61,095 bases of DNA, taken from the NCBI RefSeq assembly GCF_000615945.1, contig NZ_BAMO01000031.1:1-61095 (forward strand). The letters are read 5' to 3'. The DNA is from Caldalkalibacillus mannanilyticus JCM 10596 (GTDB lineage Bacteria; Bacillota; Bacilli; Caldalkalibacillales; JCM-10596). The position numbers and the translations under genes are program-made. Under the pieces are notes generated by a model that was not told where the DNA came from, ran no database searches, and saw only the letters and a program-made list of their open reading frames with translations. This document shows, piece after piece, positions 8,207 through 17,356 of the stretch; the stretch's first letter is position 1, and each line of letters starts with the position of its first letter.

Positions 8207-8857
8207 ATGTTTACCGGAATTATTGAGGAAATAGGGACATTAAAGCAGGTCAAGCAAGGGACGAAGGATTACCAATTAACCATTGCTGCCAATAAGATCT
8301 TAACGGATGTACAGCTGGGTGACAGTATTGCTGTTAATGGTGTGTGCTTGACTGTTACTTCATTCACAGCTCAGCAATTTACAGTTGATGTCATGCCTGA
8401 AACCATCAAAGCAACAAGTCTTCAACATGTGGAACGAGGGAGTGCTGTTAATTTAGAAAGGGCGATGTCAGCTAATGGGCGTTTCGGAGGGCATTTTGTT
8501 TCAGGGCATGTAGATGGAACTGGAGTTATTACCTCAAAAAGAGAGGTTTCTAATGCCGTCTATTATTGGATTGAAGTCCCGCAGCATCTGATTCGTTATA
8601 TTGTTCCCAAAGGTTCAATTTGTGTAGATGGGATTAGCTTAACCGTTGTCGAAGTCAACGAAAATCAATTCTCGATTTCCATCATTCCGCATACCATCAC
8701 CGAAACGATTCTTCAATTTCGTAATGTTGGACATACAGTGAACATTGAGTGTGATATGCTGGCTAAATACATGGAGCGATTACTAGATGCCAGATCTGAG
8801 AAACCAAGGCATGCTGGTTTGACAATGCAAACTCTAGCTGATAATGGCTATATTTAA
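8207..8857 (+). CDS. ribE: Riboflavin synthase, alpha subunit
   Basis: A 216-aa enzyme that dismutates two 6,7-dimethyl-8-ribityllumazines to riboflavin. It shows the two tandem lumazine-binding repeats: MFTGIIEEIG...LTIAANKI in the first half and FGGHFVSGHVDGTG...GISLTVVEVNENQFSI in the second. GTAGGTGG precedes ATG 8207. It lies between ribD (8 nt) and ribBA (18 nt). In B. subtilis nomenclature the same gene is often called ribE or ribB. Confidence 0.95.
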   Translation: MFTGIIEEIGTLKQVKQGTKDYQLTIAANKILTDVQLGDSIAVNGVCLTVTSFTAQQFTVDVMPETIKATSLQHVERGSAVNLERAMSANGRFGGHFVSGHVDGTGVITSKREVSNAVYYWIEVPQHLIRYIVPKGSICVDGISLTVVEVNENQFSISIIPHTITETILQFRNVGHTVNIECDMLAKYMERLLDARSEKPRHAGLTMQTLADNGYI

Positions 8858-8875
8858 GGACGAGAGGGTGAGAGC

Positions 8876-10062
8876 ATGTTTGATCCAATAGAAGAAGGAA
8901 TATATGAATTAATGCAAGGCAGAGTCGTGATTGTAGTTGATGATGAAGACCGAGAAAATGAAGGGGATTTTGTCGCCTTAGCAGAAAAATGCACGCCTGA
9001 AGTGATCAATTTTATGGTAACGCATGGTCGAGGGCTAGTTTGTACCCCCATTACTGAGCAGAGAGCTCGTGAGCTTCATTTACATCCCATGGTGGATCAC
9101 AACACAGATCCGCATGGAACAGCGTTTACCATTTCTGTAGATTATAAAACAACGACGACGGGTATTTCAGCACATGAACGCTCAGATACGATCAAAGCCC
9201 TCATTGAATCAGATGTAAAAGGGAGTGACTTCAAACGTCCAGGTCATATCTTCCCGCTAATTGCGAAAGAAGGGGGGTATTAAGAAGAGCAGGTCACACG
9301 GAAGCAGCAGTTGATCTAGCTCGAATGTCTGGAGCCTATCCAGCAGGTGTGATTTGTGAGATTATGAATGAGGATGGTTCCATGGCAAGAGTCCCTCAGT
9401 TAAGAGAGCTTGCTGATAAGTATGAATTAAAAATGATTACCATTAAGGACTTAATTAAATACCGCAATCGAAAAGACACTCTGGTCAAGAGAGAGGTTGA
9501 AATCAATCTTCCTTCCGAATATGGAGCGTTTAAAATGATGGGATTTACCAACGTGGTTGATGACAAAGAGCATGTCGCTCTTATTAAAGGCGACATTCAT
9601 CCAGATGAGCCGACCTTGGTACGTGTTCATTCTGAATGTCTGACAGGAGACGTATTTGGATCCTTTCGCTGTGACTGTGGACCACAACTGCATTCTGCTC
9701 TCGCTCAAATTGAGGAAGCGGAGAAAGGTGTTCTGCTCTATATGCGTCAGGAGGGAAGAGGGATTGGCTTAATGAACAAATTAAAGGCCTATGCTCTTCA
9801 AGAAGAGGGATTAGATACCGTAGAGGCGAATCATAAGTTAGGATTTGGAGCTGATTTGCGTGATTATGGGATTGGTGCTCAGATTCTAAGAAATATTGGA
9901 GTTCGAAAAATGAGGCTTCTGACCAATAATCCTCGAAAAATTACAGGTTTAGAAGGTTATGAACTTGAGGTTGTGGAACGAGTCCCATTGCAAATGAAAG
10001 CACACCAAGAAAATGAAAAGTATTTAGAAACAAAAAAATCAAAATTAGGCCATTTGTTTTAA
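8876..10062 (+). CDS. ribBA: DHBP synthase/GTP cyclohydrolase II (frameshifted in this sequence)
   Basis: This fused enzyme makes the two riboflavin precursors. The N-terminal 3,4-dihydroxy-2-butanone-4-phosphate synthase domain has [11 protein letters not shown] and [10 protein letters not shown]. The C-terminal GTP cyclohydrolase II domain has the zinc cysteines in [17 protein letters not shown] and [12 protein letters not shown]. The frame breaks at the G6 run at 9272-9277: as given it reads EGGY-stop at 9283, and one extra G gives [20 protein letters not shown] with no interruption into the second half. Loss of one G in a base-calling error is the likeliest cause. ribH follows 21 nt later. 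Confidence 0.93.
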
Positions 10063-10083
10063 GTGGAATAGGAGGAGAAAAGG

Positions 10084-10554
10084 ATGAGTCAATTATTCGA
10101 AGGACACTTAGTAGGGACAGGGTTAAAATTTGGAATTGTGGTAGGAAGATTTAATGAATTTATTACAAGCAAATTATTGGGTGGAGCTCAGGATGCCTTA
10201 AAGCGTCACGGAGTGGCTGAAGCAGATGTGGATGTTGCTTGGGTACCAGGTGCGTTTGAGATTCCATTTGCGGCTAAAAAAATGGTGGCAAGTGGAAAGT
10301 ATGATGCCGTTATTACTCTAGGTACCGTGATTAGAGGATCGACTCCGCATTTTGATTATGTATGTAATGAAGCAGCAAAAGGAGTAGCGACCCTCAGCTT
10401 AAATCATGATATTCCTGTCATCTTTGGTGTGCTTACAACGGATTCCATAGAGCAGGCTGTGGAACGTGCAGGGACGAAGGCAGGGAATAAAGGCTGGGAG
10501 GCAGCGGTGTCTGCTATTGAAATGGCAAACTTAAATCGTCAATTTGCGAAATAG
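10084..10554 (+). CDS. ribH: 6,7-dimethyl-8-ribityllumazine synthase
   Basis: A 156-aa protein that condenses the pyrimidine and butanone-phosphate intermediates into lumazine; Bacillus orthologues form 60-subunit capsids. Family motifs are GRFNEFIT near residue 21, [14 protein letters not shown] near residue 56 and [15 protein letters not shown] near residue 80, which includes the catalytic His. AGGAGGAGAAAAGG lies just upstream of ATG 10084. It is the last rib gene, and scpA follows after only 9 nt. Confidence 0.96.
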   Translation: MSQLFEGHLVGTGLKFGIVVGRFNEFITSKLLGGAQDALKRHGVAEADVDVAWVPGAFEIPFAAKKMVASGKYDAVITLGTVIRGSTPHFDYVCNEAAKGVATLSLNHDIPVIFGVLTTDSIEQAVERAGTKAGNKGWEAAVSAIEMANLNRQFAK

Positions 10555-10563
10555 TGTAGAACA

Positions 10564-11307
10564 ATGATTAGTGTAAAAATAGATTCCTTTGAGGGGCCGT
10601 TGGATTTATTGCTGCATCTGATTGATAAGGCTGAAGTTGATATCTACGAAATATCTGTAGCAGAAATCACCGATCAGTATGTTGAATATATTGGGCAGAT
10701 GCAAGAACTGGAGCTGGAGATTGCTAGTGAGTTCATAGTTATGGCAGCGACTCTATTAGCGATCAAAAGCCGAATGCTTCTACCCAAAAAAGAGGAGCTC
10801 TCCTTTCAACCTATGTTTGATATGGACGTGGAGGAATTAGATCCCCGTGAAGAATTGATTATGCGTCTTATTGAATATAAGAAATTTAAAGGGCTAGCCC
10901 TTCAATTAAGAGAAAAAGAGACAGAAAGAAGCAAGGTATTTACTCGTCCAGCGGAAAATCTATCTGTCTTCATTGAAAATGAAAGCTCTAATCCTGTAGC
11001 CAATGTTAGCTTATTCGATCTGCTTGAAGCTTTTCAAACAGTCCTACAGGAAAAGAAAACAGCCCCAATGTCCAGAGTGGATCGAGATGAAATCTCTATC
11101 GAAAGCAGAATGGGACAGATTAAAGCGATCATATCTGAGCGAAAAAGAATTCCTTTTAGTCAACTTTTTGACCAATATTGGACTAAGGATCAAGTGATCG
11201 TAACTTTTCTAGCTGTTTTAGAGATGATGAAGAAAAAAGAAATTGCTTGTGAACAAACCTCTCTTTTTTCAGATATTTGGATTTCACAGTATGTGGAGGA
11301 AGTATAA
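10564..11307 (+). CDS. scpA: Segregation and condensation protein A (kleisin)
   Basis: A 247-aa kleisin that bridges the heads of SMC and binds ScpB in chromosome condensation. The family N-terminus is clear: IDSFEGPLDLLLHLIDKAE followed by DIYEISVAEITDQYVEYI. A central acidic segment and a C-terminal winged-helix region follow. I see no strong ribosome-binding site before ATG 10564; its closeness to ribH suggests translational coupling. It overlaps scpB by one base. Confidence 0.93.
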   Translation: MISVKIDSFEGPLDLLLHLIDKAEVDIYEISVAEITDQYVEYIGQMQELELEIASEFIVMAATLLAIKSRMLLPKKEELSFQPMFDMDVEELDPREELIMRLIEYKKFKGLALQLREKETERSKVFTRPAENLSVFIENESSNPVANVSLFDLLEAFQTVLQEKKTAPMSRVDRDEISIESRMGQIKAIISERKRIPFSQLFDQYWTKDQVIVTFLAVLEMMKKKEIACEQTSLFSDIWISQYVEEV

Positions 11308-11870
11308 TGGATTATGAGCAAATTAAATCAGTAATTGAAGGACTCTTATTTGTTTCAGGAGATGAAGGGATCGAGGCCAAAGAATTGGCACAAGTCTTAG
11401 AAATAGACAAGGAAACCGTTGTGGATTTGATTGAGGATATGAAATCAGATTTCAAACGTTCACAGCGAGGCATTCAAATCGTAGAGGTAGCAGGCTCCTA
11501 TCAATTAACTACTCTACAAGAACATGCCCCTTATTTTGAAAAGTTAGCCTATTCTCCTTCAAGTGCGACACTTTCCCAAGCAGCTCTAGAAACGTTAGCG
11601 ATCATCGCTTATAAGCAGCCTATTGCAAGAGCGGAATTAGAAGAGATCAGGGGAGTTAAATGTGAAAAGGCAATCGCTACCCTCATTAATAAGCTCCTCA
11701 TTAAAGAAGTAGGTAGAGCTGAAGGGACTGGGAGAGCGATTCTGTATGGGACAACAAAAGAGTTTCTGGAATACTTTGGCTTGAAACAATTAAGTGAGCT
11801 ACCGCCTTTGTCTGAAGAATTTGATATAGAGCAGGTCAAGGAAGAAGCTGATTTGTTCTTCTCTAAGTAA
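11307..11870 (+). CDS. scpB: Segregation and condensation protein B
   Basis: A 187-aa double winged-helix partner of ScpA in the SMC condensin. The ATG at 11307 shares its A with the scpA stop codon, inside TGGAGGAAGTATAATGG, which gives a good ribosome-binding site and excludes the longer frame from 11277. Motifs include EGLLFVSGDEGI at the N-terminus, ETLAIIAYKQPIARAEIE-like text and a GRAEGTGRAILYGTT segment. A terminator follows. Confidence 0.94.
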   Translation: MDYEQIKSVIEGLLFVSGDEGIEAKELAQVLEIDKETVVDLIEDMKSDFKRSQRGIQIVEVAGSYQLTTLQEHAPYFEKLAYSPSSATLSQAALETLAIIAYKQPIARAELEEIRGVKCEKAIATLINKLLIKEVGRAEGTGRAILYGTTKEFLEYFGLKQLSELPPLSEEFDIEQVKEEADLFFSK

Positions 11871-11892
11871 CATCCTTCATTAATATGTTTTG

Positions 11893-11923
11893 AAAAGTCG
11901 TCTAAGATAGACGGCTTTTTTTT
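11893..11923 (+). terminator. Rho-independent terminator after scpB
   Basis: AAGTCGTCT and AGACGGCTT pair around a short loop and precede a run of eight T. It ends the rib-scp transcription unit before dacB. Confidence 0.88.
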
Positions 11924-11925
11924 GT

Positions 11926-11953
11926 TCATAATGGGTTTATCAGTGCATATACT
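11926..11953 (+). promoter_or_regulatory. Candidate sigma-E promoter for dacB-spmA-spmB
   Basis: TCATAAT and CATATACT are spaced by 13 bp and resemble the mother-cell sigma-E elements (-35 with an ATA core, -10 like CATACAnT). The B. subtilis dacB operon is sigma-E controlled. The match is by eye, so confidence is moderate. Confidence 0.5.
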
Positions 11954-11985
11954 TGTACAAAGAATCGGACAAGTGGAGGAAAATA

Positions 11986-13134
11986 ATGATAGAAAACAGT
12001 GTGCTTAGACGATTATTGCCGTTATTTCTGATCATTGCCCTATTAATGACAAGTATACACACGTCACCCACCTTTGCTGAGGGGGAAGTGGGTGTATCAG
12101 CCCAAGCAGCCATTTTAATCGACCAGGAAACAGGGAGAATTTTGTTTCAAAAGAAAAGCAACGATCAACTTCGAATTGCTAGTATAACCAAAATAATGAC
12201 TGCCATAGTAGCTATAGAAAATGGGAATCTGAAAGACATGGTTAAGACATCAAAAAATGCTTTTGGTGTAGAAGGATCATCTATCTATTTGAAATTAGGG
12301 GAGAAGCTAAGTCTAGAGGATATGATTTATGGACTTATGCTACGTTCTGGAAATGATGCAGCAGTGGCTATTGCTGAGCATATCGGGGGCTCTGTAGAAG
12401 GGTTTGTTTATTTAATGAATAAGAAGGCAGAGGAGCTTGGCATGACCAAAACGGTTTTTAATAACCCGCATGGACTGGATGACCATGAAGAGCATTATTC
12501 CTCCGCGAGAGATATGGCTGTCTTGACAGCTTATGCCATGAATAATGAAGTGTTTGCTACGATTGCTGGAACCAAACGAAAAACGGCTCCTTTAGAAGGA
12601 GAGAAATGGGATCGGATCTGGCATAACAAGAATCGAATGCTAAGTAAATATCCTTATGCTGATGGTGTGAAAACAGGATATACCAAAAGAGCAAAAAGAA
12701 CTCTGGTATCCTCTGCAACGAAAGATGGGCATCGTTTAATTGCTGTCACCTTAAATGCGCCTGATGATTGGAATGATCATATGAATATGTTTGAATATGG
12801 TTTTAAGCACTATACGAAAGTAACTCTCGCTGAAAAGGATGAGAAATTGAAAGATGAACGATTGGCTAGAGAAGAAGGGTATTTCAAGATGAGGAATAGC
12901 TTTACCTATCCTTTGACAGATCAAGAGCATGTCCAGAAAAAAGTAACGCTAGACCGAGCTTTTCTGCAAGAAGAACTTCAGAGAGTACCTTCTCCGGCAG
13001 GCTACATTCATTTTACATTGGGAGGGCAAGAAGTTGGTCGTGTTCCTTTAGATTTTGTTTTAGAGAAGAAAGAGGGGAAACCGTTTTGGAATAGAGTCCG
13101 AACTATCTTCGGCAAGCTATTAGGGGGAGATTAA
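11986..13134 (+). CDS. dacB: D-alanyl-D-alanine carboxypeptidase (sporulation PBP5*-like)
   Basis: A 382-aa exported carboxypeptidase that trims stem-peptide cross-links, here probably in spore cortex. A signal peptide covers about residues 1-32 (hydrophobic core LPLFLIIALLM, cleavage after TFA). The penicillin-binding active site shows SITK, SGN in LRSGNDAAVA, and KTG in GVKTGYTKRA. GTGGAGGAAAATA precedes ATG 11986. Length matches B. subtilis DacB, and the next two genes are spmA and spmB, as in that species, which argues for DacB rather than DacF or DacA. Confidence 0.9.
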   Translation: MIENSVLRRLLPLFLIIALLMTSIHTSPTFAEGEVGVSAQAAILIDQETGRILFQKKSNDQLRIASITKIMTAIVAIENGNLKDMVKTSKNAFGVEGSSIYLKLGEKLSLEDMIYGLMLRSGNDAAVAIAEHIGGSVEGFVYLMNKKAEELGMTKTVFNNPHGLDDHEEHYSSARDMAVLTAYAMNNEVFATIAGTKRKTAPLEGEKWDRIWHNKNRMLSKYPYADGVKTGYTKRAKRTLVSSATKDGHRLIAVTLNAPDDWNDHMNMFEYGFKHYTKVTLAEKDEKLKDERLAREEGYFKMRNSFTYPLTDQEHVQKKVTLDRAFLQEELQRVPSPAGYIHFTLGGQEVGRVPLDFVLEKKEGKPFWNRVRTIFGKLLGGD

Positions 13135-13728
13135 GTGGTTAATTTCATTTGGATGGGGTTAATCATCATTGGTATTATTGTGGCAGCATTAACAGGGAAT
13201 ATGAAGGCGATTAATGAAGCGGCTTTTGAGGGGGCAAAAGTGGGGGTAACCATCTGTTTTGGACTCATTAGTGTTCTTGTATTTTGGTTAGGACTGATGA
13301 AGATAGCAGAAGAATCAGGTTTGCTTCAACTGTTTGCTAAAGGGTTAAGTCCGATCGCTCGCTTTCTTTTCCCTGATGTACCTAAAGACCATCCTGCCAT
13401 GGGCTATATTGTTTCCAATATGAGTGCGAATCTCTTCGGTCTAGGAAACGCGGCTACACCCATGGGAATAAAAGCGATGGAAGAATTGCAGAAATTGAAT
13501 CCTGAACCAGACAGAGCAACCCCTTCAATGATCACATTGTTAGCTTTGAATACATCGAGTTTAACCCTGATTCCTGCTACCATCATCGCTATTCGTCTAA
13601 ATTATGAGTCAACAAATGCTGTAGAAATAGTAGGGACCACCATTTTTGCGACTCTATGCTCAACGATAGTGGCAATCCTATTAGATCGCTGGTATCGTTT
13701 TCGGACAAAGCACTCAAGATCTATCTAA
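13135..13728 (+). CDS. spmA: Spore maturation protein A
   Basis: A 197-aa membrane protein with several transmembrane segments of the nucleoside-transporter gate-like family. It has the motif GLGNAATPMGIKAMEELQ and a later NTSSLTLIPATIIAIRL. SpmA and SpmB are needed for spore core dehydration in B. subtilis. The start is GTG 13135, directly after the dacB stop and behind TAGGGGGAG, so translation is coupled to dacB. spmB follows after 12 nt. Confidence 0.95.
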   Translation: MVNFIWMGLIIIGIIVAALTGNMKAINEAAFEGAKVGVTICFGLISVLVFWLGLMKIAEESGLLQLFAKGLSPIARFLFPDVPKDHPAMGYIVSNMSANLFGLGNAATPMGIKAMEELQKLNPEPDRATPSMITLLALNTSSLTLIPATIIAIRLNYESTNAVEIVGTTIFATLCSTIVAILLDRWYRFRTKHSRSI

Positions 13729-13740
13729 GGAGGTTCAAGA

Positions 13741-14277
13741 ATGTATGAAATCATCTCAACTATTTCTTTATGGGCTATTCCTTCAATTATTTGCTTGATC
13801 CTCTTACATGGCATTTGGAAGAGAATCCCTGTCTATGAGACCTTTGTTGATGGTGCCAAGGAAGGGTTTGGAACTGCGATTAAAATCATCCCTCACTTAG
13901 TCGGAATGATGGTGGCGGTGACGATCTTTAGAGCTTCAGGTGCCCTTGATTATATTCTTGCCTTTCTTTCCCCTGTTCTGGCGATATTACATATTCCTTC
14001 TGAGATAGTTCCGCTAGCTGTGATTCGTCCTATTTCAGGATCAGGAGCGTTAGCCATCACAACAGATATTATCGAACAATTTGGACCTGATTCCTTCCTT
14101 GGAAGGCTTGCTTCTACCATGCAAGGCAGCACAGATACGACTCTTTATGTATTAACGGTCTATTTTGGGGCGGTAGGTATTCGAAAAGTTGGTTATGCAT
14201 TGAAGGTTGGATTATGGGCAGACGTTGCTGGAGCGGTAGCAGCTATTTTTATTGTTACTCTCATTTTTGGGTCTTAA
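13741..14277 (+). CDS. spmB: Spore maturation protein B
   Basis: A 178-aa multi-pass membrane protein, partner of SpmA. Diagnostic segments are RPISGSGALAITTDII and STMQGSTDTTLYVLTVYF. AAGGAGGTTCAAGA precedes ATG 13741. It ends the dacB-spmA-spmB unit and is followed at once by a terminator. Confidence 0.95.
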   Translation: MYEIISTISLWAIPSIICLILLHGIWKRIPVYETFVDGAKEGFGTAIKIIPHLVGMMVAVTIFRASGALDYILAFLSPVLAILHIPSEIVPLAVIRPISGSGALAITTDIIEQFGPDSFLGRLASTMQGSTDTTLYVLTVYFGAVGIRKVGYALKVGLWADVAGAVAAIFIVTLIFGS

Positions 14278-14278
14278 C

Positions 14279-14305
14279 CAAGCTCGAATTTTCGAGCTTT
14301 TTTTG
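14279..14305 (+). terminator. Rho-independent terminator after spmB
   Basis: AAGCTCGAA and TTCGAGCTT form a near-perfect hairpin followed by TTTTTT. Confidence 0.9.
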
Positions 14306-14382
14306 TTTTTATCTCTCCTTTATTGTCAATGCTTGTAACAATGTAAGCTTAGATGTATCATGATAGTTGAGGTGAATCAGAG

Positions 14383-15117
14383 TTGGAACGATTACAGAAG
14401 GTATTGGCTCACGCAGGTGTGGCATCAAGAAGAAAGTGTGAAGAATTTATTATAAATGGTCGAGTAAAAGTGAATGGACAGGTAGTTTTAGATTTGGGAA
14501 CCAAGGTTGACCCTCAACAAGATCGAATTGAAGTAGATGGCACCCCTATTCATTCGGAAAAAATGGCGTATTATCTTTTCTACAAGCCAACGGGTGTCAT
14601 TACCAGTGTTACAGACACTCATGGGCGTAAGGTCGTTACAGATTTTTTTCAAGAAATTCCTGAGCGGATTTACCCTGTAGGTCGACTAGACAATGATACA
14701 TCTGGGCTATTGATCATGACCAATGATGGGGACTTAGCTTATCGGCTAATGCATCCTTCTTTTACGATAGATAAAATCTATTTGGCGACAGTGGAAGGGA
14801 TTCCAAGCTCTCAAAAGCTCAAACAGTTAGAAAAAGGAGTTCTTCTAGAAGATGGTTGGACATCCCCTGCTGTGGCTGAAATTGTAGAAAAAAGAAGCCA
14901 GCCTACAGAATCTGTGATTCGTTTAACCATTCATGAAGGAAGAAAGCGGCAGGTCAGACGAATGTGTCAACACATTGGACATACAGTAAAGAAATTGCAT
15001 CGTGAAAAATACGGTTTTCTCACATTAAAGGGTCTAAAAAAAGGGGAATATCGAGAGCTCAGCAGCGAAGAAGTTACTAGGTTAAAAGAGATGGTCACAC
15101 AACGTTCACAATTATAA
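14383..15117 (+). CDS. rluB: Ribosomal large subunit pseudouridine synthase B
   Basis: A 244-aa enzyme of the RsuA/RluB family that isomerises a uridine in 23S rRNA. It has an N-terminal S4 RNA-binding domain (ERLQKVLAHAGVASRRKCEE), the catalytic aspartate in GRLDNDTSGLLIMTNDGDL, and the C-terminal EGRKRQVRRM motif. The start is TTG 14383 behind GAGGTGAATC. Its position between spmB and resA matches ypuL/rluB in B. subtilis. Confidence 0.92.
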   Translation: MERLQKVLAHAGVASRRKCEEFIINGRVKVNGQVVLDLGTKVDPQQDRIEVDGTPIHSEKMAYYLFYKPTGVITSVTDTHGRKVVTDFFQEIPERIYPVGRLDNDTSGLLIMTNDGDLAYRLMHPSFTIDKIYLATVEGIPSSQKLKQLEKGVLLEDGWTSPAVAEIVEKRSQPTESVIRLTIHEGRKRQVRRMCQHIGHTVKKLHREKYGFLTLKGLKKGEYRELSSEEVTRLKEMVTQRSQL

Positions 15118-15205
15118 AAACGGTGGAGCGAGTCACTATGTATAATGAAAATGTATGTGCATTTTTTCATAGTAAATAGGGATTGAATGAAATGAGGGGA
15201 GATTC

Positions 15206-15730
15206 ATGCGAAAGAAGAGGCATATTCTGCGATTGGTTGTTTTAGGAGTCATCTTCGTTGCCTTGGGTACTGCGTTTTACACCGCATACGTCAGTGATAC
15301 AGCTCTCGTCAAAGTAGGAGAGGAAGCGCCAGATTTCACTTTAACTAATCTCGAAGGTGAACAAGTGAACTTAAGTGATTTTCGAGGACGGGGTGTATTC
15401 ATTAATTTCTGGGCTTCTTGGTGTAATCCCTGTAAAGCAGAGATGCCAGATATAGAAAAACAATATCAATTGATGAAAGACCTGGGGATTGTTGTTTTAG
15501 CCGTGAATATTGAAGAATCACATCTGGCTGTATCTACGTTTGTGAAAAGAAATAATCTTTCTTTTCCGGTTTTATTAGATGTTGATAAATCAGTAACCAA
15601 CCGTTATGGTGTAGGACCAATTCCTACTTCTTTCTTTATCGATAAAGACGGAATTGTTGTATCAAAAATCGAGAGAATGATGAATGAGAGGCAAATCAAT
15701 CATCAATTGCAAGAAATTTTGCCAGAGTGA
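15206..15730 (+). CDS. resA: Thiol-disulfide oxidoreductase for cytochrome c maturation
   Basis: A 174-aa membrane-anchored thioredoxin-like protein that reduces the haem-binding cysteines of apocytochrome c on the outer face of the membrane. One N-terminal membrane helix spans about residues 8-28. The active site is WASWCNPCKAEMP, and the cis-proline loop is GVGPIPTSFFID. GAGGGGAGATTC precedes ATG 15206. It opens the resABC group, with resB 12 nt downstream. Confidence 0.95.
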   Translation: MRKKRHILRLVVLGVIFVALGTAFYTAYVSDTALVKVGEEAPDFTLTNLEGEQVNLSDFRGRGVFINFWASWCNPCKAEMPDIEKQYQLMKDLGIVVLAVNIEESHLAVSTFVKRNNLSFPVLLDVDKSVTNRYGVGPIPTSFFIDKDGIVVSKIERMMNERQINHQLQEILPE

Positions 15731-15742
15731 AGCAGGTGAATT

Positions 15743-17356
15743 ATGTTAGACAAAGTGAAATGTGAATGTGGTCATGTGAATCCGATAGGTACAGAGCTAT
15801 GTGAAGCGTGCGGAAAACCGTTTGAGGATACTGGTGGACCGTTAAATATGCGTTATGAAGGCGTAGCCAGACGATCACAGGTTTATCAGAAAACGATAGT
15901 GGATCATGTCTGGAATTTCTTTGCCTCAGTCAAAATAGCCGTTTGGTTAATCGCTATTACTCTTGTTGCTTCCATGTTTGGAACGATTTATCCTCAGCAA
16001 TTATTTATTCCTTCTAATGCGAATCCATATCAATATTATCCAGAAACATATGGATTTGGAGGATATCTCTATGTCGCTTTCGGTTTGCACAATATGTATG
16101 GATCGTGGTGGTTTGTTACCTTACTCGTGATGATAGGGATCTCATTAGTGATCTGTAGTATTGATCGCTGCGTGCCCTTATACCGTGCACTTAATAATCA
16201 AAAAGTCATTCGGCATCGCAATTTCCTCTCCCGTCTACGCCTTTTTGGAAAGGTGGAAACGGATGACTCGGATCAGGTTCTAGAGCAAGCCACCGCCCTA
16301 CTAGAAAAGAAACGGTATTCGGTTAGAAGAGAAGAAAATGGAGTATTGGGAGAAAAAGGACGCTTCAGCCGATGGGGACCTTACATTAATCATATAGGGC
16401 TTATTATTTTTTTAATAGGAACGTTGATGAAGATATTCCCGGGCTTCTCTTTGGAAAGCTATATTTGGTTGAGGGATGGAGAAGTGGCGCCGGTCCCTGG
16501 AACAACTGAATATTATATTAAAAGCGAAGGCTTTGAACTAGATACCTATAGCCCTGATGAGTTTATTTCCAATAAAAATGCCGAAGAGCAGCCACTAGTC
16601 GCTAAGGAATTTAAAACCAAGGCAGTTCTCTATGAAATGGTCCAAGATCCTGAAACAAAAGAAAGCGAATTAGTGGAAGTCAAAAGACATACCATTGTTG
16701 TTAATGATCCTTTAGAGTATAGAGGTCTTAAATTTTTTCAGTCTGATTTTCGCCCCAATGAACTTAGTCAATTAATTTTTGCTATGGTTCATAAGGATAC
16801 TCAAGAGGTTATAGGGGATATTACCGTCGACTTACTCCACCCAGAATCGACCTACGAGCTAAAAAACGGCTATGAAGTGGAGCTATTAGAATACTATCCT
16901 GATTTTGAATTGGATCAGAATAAAGAACCTATAACAAAAAGCAATATTCCGAACAACCCTGCCTTTATCTTTAATTTGAAATCTCCCGAACATCCAGAGG
17001 GTGAAAAGAGCTGGATCTTCTTAGGAAAAACGATTGAGATGCCTGGGGCAGAAAATGACTATTCGTTAAAAATGATAAATGTGAAGATGCATCAAGTTTC
17101 TGGATTGTTAATTCGAAAAGAGCTTGGACTGCCAGTGATTTTTTTCGGAGCTTTTGTTAGTATGATAGGTTTGATCATGGGCTTCTACTGGCAACATCGT
17201 AGAATCTGGATTCAACGTGAAGGGCGTGAAATCTGGATTGGAGCTCATACCAATAAGAACTGGTTTGGTTTGCAGAAGGAAGTCGAATACGTCATAGAAC
17301 AAACAGGGCTTGAGATAGATTCAGAAACACTTGATCAGGAGGGCAATAAAGCATGA
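15743..17356 (+). CDS. resB: Cytochrome c biogenesis protein ResB
   Basis: A 537-aa membrane protein that with ResC forms the system II haem-delivery and ligation machine. It begins with a zinc-ribbon-like CxC/CxxC segment (KCECGHVNP...LCEACGKPF), which I recall also being present in B. subtilis ResB. Membrane helices follow near residues 61-80, 122-140 and 215-232, and a last one lies near 460-480 after a large extracytoplasmic domain. It overlaps resC by 4 nt (ATGA). Confidence 0.94.
   Translation: MLDKVKCECGHVNPIGTELCEACGKPFEDTGGPLNMRYEGVARRSQVYQKTIVDHVWNFFASVKIAVWLIAITLVASMFGTIYPQQLFIPSNANPYQYYPETYGFGGYLYVAFGLHNMYGSWWFVTLLVMIGISLVICSIDRCVPLYRALNNQKVIRHRNFLSRLRLFGKVETDDSDQVLEQATALLEKKRYSVRREENGVLGEKGRFSRWGPYINHIGLIIFLIGTLMKIFPGFSLESYIWLRDGEVAPVPGTTEYYIKSEGFELDTYSPDEFISNKNAEEQPLVAKEFKTKAVLYEMVQDPETKESELVEVKRHTIVVNDPLEYRGLKFFQSDFRPNELSQLIFAMVHKDTQEVIGDITVDLLHPESTYELKNGYEVELLEYYPDFELDQNKEPITKSNIPNNPAFIFNLKSPEHPEGEKSWIFLGKTIEMPGAENDYSLKMINVKMHQVSGLLIRKELGLPVIFFGAFVSMIGLIMGFYWQHRRIWIQREGREIWIGAHTNKNWFGLQKEVEYVIEQTGLEIDSETLDQEGNKA

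Noticed and set aside
15743-15820. Zinc-ribbon N-terminus of ResB as a novel fusion
   Set aside because: As I recall, Bacillus ResB proteins have the same cysteine-rich start, so it is a normal family feature.
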